This document shows, one piece after another, positions 54,249-64,000 of a stretch of 64,000 bases of DNA. The DNA lies in the NCBI GenBank assembly GCA_037179335.1, contig JAKZHN010000006.1, positions 744,001 to 808,000 of the forward strand, in the 5' to 3' direction. The DNA is from Cyclaneusma minus (taxonomy: Eukaryota; Ascomycota; Leotiomycetes; Marthamycetales; Marthamycetaceae). Positions within the stretch are counted from its first letter, which is position 1. Every line of letters begins with the position of its first letter. Under the pieces are notes generated by a model. It worked only from the letters and a program-made list of their open reading frames with translations, searched no databases and was not told where the DNA came from. The translations under genes and the position numbers were made by a program.

Positions 54249-57200
54249 ATGGCTTCGTGCGCTCTACCTCCCGGTCCAGGTAAGTGGCCCTGGTTGCGCC
54301 TTCACACGCATGTTGAGCTGACTCTGCTTTCTGTCAGGGAAAACATCTGCGCGAGTGCTGATCGATCTGCTCGAGTACGATCCGAGAAGAACTAGAAGGA
54401 ATGGCTTCAATCTGCTCCGAGATCCAGCACCCATCTTCAGACAGGACCAGCCTGCTTTTCTTCGCAGGCTGGCTAAGGACTGCCACCATGACCTCGTACT
54501 CAAGGTCGAACAATCCTTTTATCCGTCAGCGAAAGAACAGCCAGATATAGCATCTATGTACATCGTGGCTTCGTACTGCAGGAAATGTCTCTCTCATTTC
54601 GATGTGATTATGGACTATACAAACCAGCCAGGGAAAAGGAAGCCTTGCCACCAATCTACCAACTATCCGCTGCATCACTTCGTTCGTGACAATGTTGTCA
54701 TCGTGGGCAGCGAGCCGGACCGGTACAACAAAGTCTCGGAAGAGCAGCGCTTCGTGTGCTCTGCTCCAGAGTGTCCGGCGAGGCTTATCATCCGGATTTA
54801 CCTTGCCAGACTGGACAGCCAGATGCTCAAGCTCATTTCGGATCCAGAAGTGATTCGCCGGCGGGGCTTGGATGTCATTGCTGGAGACCAAACTCGCTAT
54901 CAAAAAGATGAGCCGATGGACCCGGTCAAGGTCTTGGGAACGCTTCGTATATACCTTAGGGACGCCCTCCAAAAGAAGCCGGAAGAGAAGAAAAGAATAG
55001 CTGCGCGAAATAAGACGTTCCTGCTGTGTTTTGGATACGAGTGTACAGAGCTTTTGCAATGGCTCGGCTTTCAACTGCAACGGGAGGAAGACGGTGAGGT
55101 CAGTATTCTAAATCACTTTACTTATACAGTCTTTTTGCTTTGGTCGTGTTGTAGGGGTGCTTGTAGCAAACTCGATGACAGAAGTCTGACGAAGTTAAAC
55201 CAATAGGAGTTCTGGGCCCTACCATGCCCGCCTGAGCGGACAGGCGATTTCCTCCTCAAGACCGGCCGCACCTTCCTGGAGGACGTTGTTGCCGAACTCT
55301 CTGAGCGGATTGTCCGAAGCAGTGAAAGCCAAAACAAAGCTACGCCTGCGCGCTTCGAGTACAACCCGCTACCCGCAAAAAAACAGCTGGAGTACACCTT
55401 GGGCTGCGCGGACTACCCAACCCATTCGCGACAGATCGACCTCGAAGCAGAGGAGCACCCGCACTACGCTGGCTTGGGTGCAGTCGGTGATTTCAACGAC
55501 GAGCTTCTCATCTTTGCATACGAGCGTCAGCGGGAGTGCGATCCAGCGAATCGCCCATATTACCTCGACTGCCTTAAGGGGATTTCGACTGGAAGGAAGG
55601 CTGGAGGGATAAGCGGCAGCAACGAGGAGTTGCAAGCCAAAGTAGCCATGATTCTCTCGACTGGTGAGCGCAGCATGGCAGACACCGACAATGCCTACAG
55701 GTTCTTCGGTCTCCCAATAGACACCGTCGAGGAGGAAGACTTCTTCATCGCCACTTTCAACTCGAGGATTGACTCCGCACCTGGTCATAAGGAAGACGCC
55801 AAGCACGCTTTGTTCCTCATTGGTGAGGCGATTGGCAGCATCAAGCTGAAAGCTGTCGCCAGGGAGCAGAGCAAGATGACCCTCAGCGAAGCTCTCGACT
55901 TCCTCGGCGTCAAGGCCGACACTGATTCAGGCTCGATCGACGCTATGGCAGTTGTTCAAGTAAGCGGAATTGTGTTTTCACCGCTGGCTGATATTTGCTG
56001 ACAACATAGCAGGAGATGGACGGCGACAAGGAAAAGGTTGCTCAAGCCATGAGTGTCATTGCTGAGAGCCGACCAAACGACACCATACTGAAGGAGGCAG
56101 CCGCGAGGCGCAACCCCGACGATCATAACGACACGTCCCTCGGTGTTGACGAAGCCTATAGAAGGCTGCAAGTTCCGACCTCCTCGTTCCCAGACAGCAC
56201 GGTCCTCGAATACTATCATAGCCTTATGATGCATGCCGGGCCCGCAACCGGCTCGAAGGACAGTTATGCGGAGGCTCTCCGAGTCATCGCAAAGTCGCGG
56301 AACAGCAAATATTTGCTTGCAAAGCTGAAGAACCCGGAGGCTGAGATAGACGCGGAGAAGGGCAGTGTTGATCAGCCCGTCGGTCTTTCTAACATCGGCA
56401 ACACTTGCTACCTCAACAGTCTTCTGCAATACTACTTTACAAACAAAGTGGTTCGAGACATTGTTATGAATTTCGACATCTACCGCATGCCACTGGATGA
56501 TGAATACATTATCAGGAAGCGTGTTGGTGGTCGAGCTGTTGACCGCGGTGAGATTATCAAGTCACAGAAATGTACGTCTATCCTCCTACCCCGGTCCCGA
56601 AGACTCTACTGACAACTAGCAGTCGTTGAAGAGCTCTCAGGCTTGTTCCACATGCTGAAATGTGCCTCTACACGATCCGTGAGACCAACTCAAGATCTCG
56701 CTGAGTTAACGCTGTTCAGCTCTGCAACTGAAGCCAACTTCAGAAGAGCATCTATCAGCAGCCCTTCGAGACCCTCGGAAGCGACAAACTTGCTGAAATC
56801 TCCGTTTATCGGACCACTTCTGCCGCCGCCCAAGGCCTTGTCTCATCCACCCACTATCGAAGAAGAGACGGATGATGTTGAGATGACGGGTACACAAGAT
56901 GGAAAGGCAGCTGGGAACGGCGACGATGCTAGCGACACAACCCTAGTTGACCTGGAGCAACAAACTCATCAAGTCGACGGCAACAACGAGAGTGTTGCCA
57001 ATATTCCCCTTTCAAATTCTCCCGTCCAAAACCCGACAATCAATCCGGCTTTACTCACGAAGGTACTCGATCAGGAGGGCGATGCTGCTATGGCGGAAGA
57101 TGGGAATGATGTCCCGACTTTGATCGAATTCCCGCATTTGATATCCCCCGAGCGTACCCCCGAGCCTGGTGCCGAACAGCCACCCCCTGTCCCTCCACGC

Positions 57201-58475
57201 CAGAAGCCTGCTAACATCTCGACTTCTGCCCCGTCGAGCGAGGAGATCAGGCAGGAGAAGCTTAAATTCGGTGCACAGCAAGACGTGACAGAGGTTATTG
57301 GCAATGTCATGTTCCGCTTGCACTGTGCTATCAAGCCCACGGGTATCGATCCTACATTCGGAGAGCAGATTGACAGCATCAAGGATACCTTTTACGGCAC
57401 TACAAAGGCATACACGCAGAAAGCTGCAGGCCTGGAGTGCAAGGTTGAGGACTGGCCCAACATCATCGTGTATCCTGCCATCGAGGGAAGCCGCGATATC
57501 TACGAGGCTCTCGATGTTGTTTATGACGAGCAGATTGTCGACGTCGAGAACCGCATGGCTGCCCAGTACCGATCTATCGGCAAACTCCCGCCCATTGTCC
57601 AGATCCAAATTCAGCGTACTGCATACGATGCAAAGACCCACCAAGCTTCGAAGAATCAGAACCCCGTCACCTTCGACGAGACTATCTTCCTCGACCGATA
57701 CATGGACTCTGACCATGAAAGTGTTTTGATGCAACGCCGTAAGGAGGCCTGGCGCTGGAAAGAGCGTCTACGCCTTCTCGAAGCCCGCAAATTAATACTT
57801 ACCCAACGCGAGGCCGGTCTAACCGTCGCCGAAGGCCTCGACCAGTGCAAAGACTTCCTCAAAAGTCTCCAAGAAGATGATACACTCCCCCTGCTAGGCT
57901 ACAACGTCGAACTCCCCGACGCACTCGAAGAGCGCACCGGCGAGATTAAGAACGAGCTCGAAGACATCGACGAAGAAATCATCACCCTTCGCCGCAAGAT
58001 CCAAGAGCAGTTCACCGACATGCGCCAGTACCGCTACCGCTTGCAGTCGGTCTTTATCCATCGTGGTACCTCGAACCATGGCCATTACTGGATCTACATC
58101 TACGATTTCAAGAATGATGTGTGGAGAGAGTACAACGATGAGAACGTCTTGGTGGTTACGGACCGAAAGAAGGTTTTCGAACCGGGATCGAGCGGTAACG
58201 GCACGCCGTACTATCTGGTGTATGTCAGGGACGAGAATAAGGAGGAGCTTGTGGAGGCGGTTTGCAGGGAGATGGAGACGGAGAGGGAGCCGGTGATGGA
58301 GGCTGCTGATACGTCGGTGATGATGAAGGATGTTGGTGGACCTAGTACTGCAGCTGATGGTCAGGGTGGTGGGTTTCTGATGGAGGAGGATCAGAGGGAT
58401 GCAGACGGTGAGGAGGAGCACGTGGAGAATGTGGATCCGAAGGAGGTGGTGGAGGATGATGTGGCTATGATCTGA
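54249..58475 (+). CDS. ubp2: UBP2-type ubiquitin carboxyl-terminal hydrolase
   Basis: Five exons: 54249-54279, 54338-55098, 55207-55959, 56013-56571 and 56623-58475, for about 1318 residues (yeast Ubp2 has 1272). Ubp2 trims Lys63-linked ubiquitin chains and works with the Rsp5 ligase. The long N-terminal part has KTSARVLIDLLEYDPRRTRR and a CRKC/CSAPEC Cys pair set. The Cys box GLSNIGNTCYLNSLLQYYF holds the nucleophile near residue 647; the His box HRGTSNHGHYWIYIYDF has His near 1189, followed by WREYND. A 230-residue low-complexity insert separates the two, with PPPVPPRQKP. The acceptor of exon 4 is ambiguous by three bases (56010 or 56013), adding or omitting one Gln. The 10-residue first exon is inferred from splice sites. 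Confidence 0.92.
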
Positions 58476-58482
58476 TCTCTCT

Positions 58483-58640
58483 GATTTCAGATCATCGTCG
58501 GAGAGAAAGGGTGAACTGGTCGTGTTGTGCGGAGTTCTGGGGCGGGCTCACAAGGCCTGTGTGGGAACTTTGCTATACTGGCCAGTCGATACCCTACATT
58601 TCTGATATTTGCAAACGCTGGTGAGAGCGGTTTGCAAGCT
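58483..58640. repeat. tandem duplication, unit 1 (3' flank of UBP2)
   Basis: About 158 bp starting GATTTCAGATCATCGTCGG and ending with GAGAGCGGTTTGCAAGCT, directly followed by a diverged second unit. Shared words include GGGCTCACAAGGCC and TTGCTATACTGGC. Confidence 0.85.
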
Positions 58641-58648
58641 ATGGTTCT

Positions 58649-58809
58649 GATTTTCCAGATCACATCATTATCGGAACCGGTAACTTGGTCGTATTTGCGA
58701 AGTTCTCGGCGGGGCTCACAAGGCCCGTCTGGGAACGTTGCTATACTGGCTCGTTGCTCTACCTTTCTGATATCCTTGCAAAATCGCTGGGGAGAGCGGT
58801 TTTGCTAAG
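58649..58809. repeat. tandem duplication, unit 2
   Basis: About 161 bp, same order of words as unit 1: GATTTTCCAGATCA, ACTTGGTCGT, GGGCTCACAAGGCC, TTGCTATACTGGC, TTTCTGATAT, GAGAGCGGTTTTGC. By eye roughly 75-80 percent alike. The unit lies just after the UBP2 stop and may be part of its 3' UTR. Confidence 0.85.
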
Positions 58810-60481
58810 TTCCCGGGGATGCGATCACTAAGGTGGTCGATGCATTGGTAACGGGCGTTTTTTTGCGTTGCTGCAAAGGGGATGCGGGAGCTTTGTGGGT
58901 CGTGGGACGACTAGATGTAAGCTTGTTGATGATGATACCAAGAAAGAGCGTTTGCTTTGCGTTTACTTCTCTAGTTGAATGCATAGCGGTGGTTCCGATG
59001 GTCTTTGGTTTTGTTCGAGTGATAAAGTGAGGTGATCCGAGGTCTCATACTCAGCCTTGAATCTTGATATGGAAAAATGATGTGAAGGTCTTCGACGGAG
59101 GAGGGTGGTTTCAGTAATGGGGTCGGCGCTCGTAACAGAGATTGTAAAGGATCTTCGGTCGAACCGACGGAAGAAAGGTGAGGTAAGTAAGGACTTGCTG
59201 AGAAGCTTGCGAACGAGGCAGGTGGCTTAGAGTAGAGGACTCGCAAGGAAGCTCAGATCCACACATGCGTTTTAAGTACTATTGGCTTCCGAACATGTTT
59301 GTTGAAGGGGTCGAGAGTTCCCAAGGAACAGGAAGAGTTGGGATAGAGAAGAAACAGATGGGGCCGTATAGTGTGGGGGAAGGTGGGCGAAGGAGCTCAG
59401 GGGGAAGTGAAGCAAGAGCGTGCTCTGGTTTATGCAGCTCTGAGAGTACCTCATATTCCCAAATCCCCAACGATTTGCTATCGGGGTGGGACAAGCTATT
59501 AAGAGATCAAATCTTGCCTTTTACCAGATTTAACCTTGGCTTGCCCATTGTACCCCGTTTAACCAATCTTTGGAAACCAACTCTCTGAGCATCTCAGATT
59601 CAACTCTCTTTTTGGGCTTTTTCCTTTTGCAATCTTTTTGCTACTTTTCTTGGATGGTCTTTCTCGCAGCTGATATGGTGAGTGACTTCAGCCCCTTTCT
59701 AGACCTTTCTCCCCACGCTGTATATCCGCACTTAGTCGCCTCACCTGACCTGCTGAGCAGACTTGGACTTCTGACGGGCTACTGGTTGTGCCCGAGTACC
59801 ACTGGCAGCTTCCAGTTGGCTGTAAACCCAGTGTGTTGAAGTTTTCCCACATCTCCAAGTTCACCAAAACTAAAAGTCACCCAGGAGCATATCAAGAACC
59901 AAGATTCGTGGAGTTTGAGTGTTTGACACCAACAGTAACATATGCATTCAGCCATCTATCTACCACACAACCCGCATGAGTGCATCTAACTAAACATAAA
60001 CATACTCTCCACCTCAGTTCCGCTTCTCGCCTCTCAGCGAAGAGCAGCATCATCAACCAAGGTGACAGAAAAAGGGGGTATTGGGTATTTGTTGAAAAAG
60101 AAGAAAGCCGTCTGAGTCGCTGAAAGAAACAAAGCGCAACCCTATTCCTCGCCCCTGAGGGCTCCCTATTCTTGCTGTAACGCTGCAACGCCTGGCTGAG
60201 AATAAACGAATACAAAAGCAAACACAATCCCGCCCGCTTGCTTGCTAGAAACCGATGAAAACCATAATAATGACCTTTTGCGCCATTACCTTAGACATTA
60301 CCTTAGACATTAACTGTTCCGCCTGTTCGTTCCGGGTATAGAACTGTTTTATGTCGTGTCGAGCCCAAACAAGGCAGACTGCCTGCTCTCAAATCATACA
60401 AGAAACAACTGCGACTCGTTCCATTCTCTCGCACTCAAGAAGAACAACAACGAGCAATTCGCGACGATCCCGAACTCACAA
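58810..60481. other. convergent 3' flanks, no gene seen
   Basis: 1.7 kb between UBP2 and the Lst7-like gene. There is a two-copy 12-bp tandem repeat (ATTACCTTAGAC) at 60285-60308. Other open frames have no domain. Confidence 0.45.
60285..60312. repeat. 12-bp tandem repeat
   Basis: Two and a third copies of ATTACCTTAGAC in tandem. No function inferred. Confidence 0.9.
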
Positions 60482-62162
60482 TCAGTTCGAGAACAACGCA
60501 GCCAAATGCGCCAACAGCGCCACAAACTTAGCATGCAAATCAATGAAGAAATCATTCTTCCCCACCAACTCCGCCAATCCCCTACTCCTCAAACTCATCG
60601 CATTCTTTCTCGGAAAGCCATCCGGATCGAATCGTCCACCAGTCAGAAAGCTGCTCGTAGGCGTATACTCCGACTTCTCAGTCCTCCGCTTGCCAAACGC
60701 ACTTCCCTGTCCCCGCTCATACACATTCGTTCCTTGACCGTCGCTAGAATTGCGCGAGGAAGTGGCGTTGCTGCTAACTCCACTGCCGGCATATTCCGGA
60801 CTCGAGGTCATGGATGTAGGGGACAGGGGAAGGTTTCCGAACGAGGAGTGGCCGCTGCTGCCGTAGCTGCCGTCGCCAGAGGCGAGGTTTTCCTGGCGCT
60901 CGGCTTCGGCTTCGGCGAGGCCTTGGATCCACGCTGCTAGTTCTTTGAAGTAGTTGCTGATGAAGGTGTAGGCTTTGATGGCGGCGGGTTCGCGGCGTGT
61001 GCTGAGGGCCATGAGGGCGTAGACGCGGCGGCGACCGCGCGCGTAGGGATCGGGGATGCGGAAGATGAAGGCGGTGGTGTAGCCGGCTAGTGGGTCGCCG
61101 AAGAAGATGGGGCCGCCGGAGGTGCTGGTTGGTGTCGAGGAGGAGGGGTGGGAAAAGGGGTTGGGGGAAGCGCCGGCGGGAGAAACTGGATATGCGGGAG
61201 TAGTGGAGCTGGGGGGTAGAGTCTCGCAGGAGAGGGTGCGGAGACATGACTGGCGGAGGATGGAGAAGCTGGTGGGTGACTCGGGATCGTGCGTGCTAAT
61301 GTATTCGCAGTAATGCTCATGTGTTGACCGCTCCAATTTATTTATAGTAGCTTGAGATTGAGACGACGAGTGCGGTGACGTGCTTGAGGTATTTGTTGCT
61401 TGACGCTGGAGTGTCCGTGAACGCCGACGGGACTGCGCTCCAGCCGTAGGTCCCTGACAGGAATCATCTGAGTCGGAGGGAGTGGACTTGGGGGCATCGG
61501 CGGCTTCGGGTGGATTCAAAACTTTTCCGATCTTGACCCGACTTCTTAGTTTAGGACTGCCATTGTCGCCCGGTCCACTTTTACATGGACTTCCAGGAGC
61601 TCCTTCTGGAATCTGTTCCTTGACATTCTGGGGTACTGTCAAGGCGCAGTTTTCACATGGCACAGCCCGCTTCTTGTCATTCTCGTCATAAGTCTTGCGG
61701 AAGCTTGAGTCTCGGCGGTGGCCCCGGATATGGTGGGCACTGGAGAAAGATGCAAGTCTCGGGCTCTCGGGCGGCGTTTCTATAGTGGAGGAGGGATGCG
61801 AAAAGGACGATTGGCGCGGGGTACTGGCGGCCTGCGGGTTGTTTTCTTGATTCGAGGCCAAAGACATTTTCCTCATAGCTATATGCGGGGGCGTATCATC
61901 CTCGGAGGACCTGGCCGAGCGAGCGGTCGGCGGACGGGTCGGGTCGAACTCGTCGTAGTCGTAACATGTGGAACAGGATAGCGGCAGGCCTTCGGTGACC
62001 ATCAGCGGCGTGGGGCCGTGAGTGTCGCAGTAGTGTGCGAGACATAACTAGGTAGGCGCATCAGCATGAGCAACAGCATATCTCAGAAGAGGGGTGCGCA
62101 ATGGATCTCAGCAAAAGTGGCTGGGGGATGCTGCGGAAAGTGAGACTCACAATGGAGGCCAT
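60482..62162 (-). CDS. lst7: folliculin/Lst7-like protein (FLCN/SMCR8-type DENN family)
   Basis: Two exons: 62151-62162 (12 nt) and 60482-62047, for 525 residues. Lst7 with Lst4 acts as a GTPase-activating complex for Gtr2 at the vacuole, upstream of TORC1, and resembles animal folliculin. The spliced start reads MASILCLAHYCDTHGPTPLM and continues VTEGLPLSCSTCYDYDEFDP, the family N-terminal signature. The longin-type part resumes with THEHYCEYISTHDPESPTSF, SCETLPP, GGPIFFGDPLAGYTTAFIFR and RRRVYALMALSTRRE. Between the two blocks is a Ser/Pro-rich insert. The C-terminus GLAELVGKNDFFIDLHAKFV fits other fungal copies. Only four residues come from exon 1, so it is easily missed. Confidence 0.85.
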
Positions 62163-64000
62163 GATTGGAGAAGAGGCGGATCAATGTCTCGCTCTGGATC
62201 GTGCGAGGGGTGGCGGACCGGCGGAAGGGGATAGTGGGATGTGCTGTCGCAGACGGGAGTCGCGATGCTCTTTCGTAGTAGTCGTCAACAGCGCCCTTCC
62301 CGTCTTTCAATGGCGGGTCGGCCGTGGTCTTTATTTAATTTCAGGCTGTCCTCGCCTTCCATGCACGGCCGTTGTGCTTGAGGTCCTTTGATTGGGGAGA
62401 GTGGGACGGGGACGATCATTGATGGAAAGGCGTGGCCGAGGGAGGTCTTCTAGAATGTGGCACCGGCGGGGGTGGCTTGTGTCGAGAGAATTGGCCGCAT
62501 GCGCAATGACTCGGTTTATATGTATAACAGTACATGTAACGGTGCAACACACAGCAGTCTGGCATACGTCTGCCTAAAAAGCGACAGATGTCGAGGGATA
62601 TATGCTTTCAAGCCTGCCGCAGCCAGACTTCACGCTACTCCCCCACTACACCGCTTCCAGCCTCGGAGCAGGTACGGCGTGTGTCAATCCCCCAAAGCCC
62701 CAAAGCCAAAATGCACGCCGGCCATCAAGATCGAGGGCCCCGGTTCGAGCACATGCAAGGCTGTGTATTTGCTCATACAATTGTTACAATGCGCATTTCC
62801 GGCCATCTGACTGCAGGGCGCTAGGGGAAGCTCTCCCGGGAAGGGACACTATCAAAAGCATCGAGCCGATGCAAGAGCCCCTTTCAGTCCTGACTGTCCA
62901 TTTTCCACCTCTCCCGAAACAACATCTCTGCCAGCTATCACAATGAGGCACCACTCGCCCGGCAACCTGCCTTGATCATCCCAAAGCAATTCCAAACATC
63001 CCAGCTGCCACATCAAACAACTAATCAATTTATATGAACTTCATAAGAAACGGAGATAGGTAATGGCACTTCTCGGCTCCTGGGACACGCACGCCGACTT
63101 CGAATCCGGGGACTCCTTTTGGGCTGCAATCCCCGGAAACTGGCAAACTTGAAACAGACTCCCCGCGCCTCCTTTTTTCTGGAAGCAGACGACGGAGCGG
63201 GATCGTCTCCACGTGTACATCCCTTTCAGGGTCCGAGGGTCAACGGTCCGAAAGACTGAAGCCGATCTGCTATGTACGTTCCATTTGATCGTCTCGGAAC
63301 GGGTATTCTCCATATTCCTTCGATAATATCCGCGCAATCTAGACATCATTAACAACATCATCAGCCTGCCCCAAAGCCATGTCTCGGACAGGCCAGCAGA
63401 AAGCAGAAGCTGAAAATAACACCAACGTATCTCCTTATCGCACTGCATATTAATGTGCACTGCAAGCCGACGGCTGCATGCATGATGGGCCGTCAAAGCC
63501 ATGCCCGGTAGACGAAACCCCGGTCCGAAATGTCAGAAAAGCCATGTGGCTCGCCTTGCTGAAGTCTGTGCTAACATTGAAGTCTCACACCGTCGTCACC
63601 GGCTGCCACATGGGACTGGGAGCGCTTGGGATAAGATGGGGATCGATGGCAGGACTCACACTGTGACGTGAAAGTTGAAACTTGGAAAAGAGCATGCTAC
63701 CGGCCTTGCGGGATGTTCAGGGGTACGGGAAATGCTGGTTAATAGTAATCTGTCGCGTACTCGAGGATGATGCTTTGGCAGCTGCATGTTGCAGATCCCT
63801 CGCACAGAACTGTCGATGTTGCTTCTCCCCGTCCTTCTCGAAGGCGCGTCCAAGCGCAACGATGGAATAATGCGACCATCTATTCTTGCTCGCGCTCTCA
63901 GATATGTACGGACCACGCTCTGGGTCTACACGTGTTGTCACACATTGGCACGAAAGGGTCTCGGACATTGCGCCGGCGGAATCTGCATCGCCGTCGACGA
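62163..64000. other. intergenic to window end, no gene seen
   Basis: Promoter side of the Lst7-like gene and beyond. Open frames are short and occur on both strands. I see no domain, RNA gene or repeat that I can support. The window ends before the next likely gene. Confidence 0.45.

Noticed and set aside
62083..63968. Short frames on both strands in the last 1.8 kb
   Set aside because: None has a domain or consistent splice structure; mutual overlaps suggest chance.
1..64000. CRISPR arrays, riboswitches, operons
   Set aside because: Nothing resembling direct repeats with regular spacers or bacterial-type operon spacing; the window is fungal nuclear DNA.

Overview
This window comes from a filamentous ascomycete (Pezizomycotina). 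Genes carry short spliceosomal introns of about 45-110 bp with GT/AG borders and CTAAC-type branch sites. The gene set includes a HET-domain protein, a WSC-domain sensor, a Fig1-family protein, an UMTA/LaeA-like methyltransferase and a BAH-containing cytosine-5 DNA methyltransferase of the DIM-2 type. I could not fix the class from sequence alone. Exon coordinates were worked out by hand from splice sites and reading-frame continuity.

Layout. 0.5-9.5 kb: methyltransferase (-), DIM-2-like DNA methyltransferase (+), Topors-like RING protein (+). 9.5-11.8 kb: gene-poor, with a relic P-loop helicase fragment. 11.9-22.6 kb: conserved housekeeping block of DHH1-type RNA helicase (-), succinyl-CoA:3-ketoacid CoA-transferase (-), TMA16 (-), EXO1 (+) and eIF3k (-). 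23.2-38.2 kb: more accessory, with a HET protein (+), a DUF3716-like Cys-rich protein (-), a mitochondrial p32/MAM33 protein (+), a four-copy 2EXR-domain gene array and a Fig1-type membrane protein (+). 38.9-44.5 kb: several short non-autonomous transposon-like elements sharing one terminal motif, interleaved with SLD2 (-) and a G1-family (eqolisin) peptidase broken by one in-frame stop codon. 46.3-62.2 kb: WSC sensor (-), secretory lipase (+), a complex I Tim17-like subunit (-), UBP2-type deubiquitinase (+) and a folliculin/Lst7-like protein (-). Most of 47.3-50.5 kb and 62.2-64 kb shows no gene.

The genes do not form one pathway. Themes are mRNA decay and translation (DHH1, eIF3k, TMA16), DNA replication and repair (EXO1, SLD2), mitochondria (SCOT, MAM33, complex I subunit), ubiquitin (RING protein, UBP2), cell surface (WSC, Fig1, lipase, peptidase) and genome defence or self-recognition (DNA methyltransferase, HET). 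The most unusual parts are the 2EXR array, where whole gene-plus-flank units were duplicated and two of four copies are frameshifted, and the family of short inverted-repeat elements sharing the motif TTTTGTTGCACRTCGAC, one of which lies in the promoter region of SLD2. I did not find a clear new multi-gene system.
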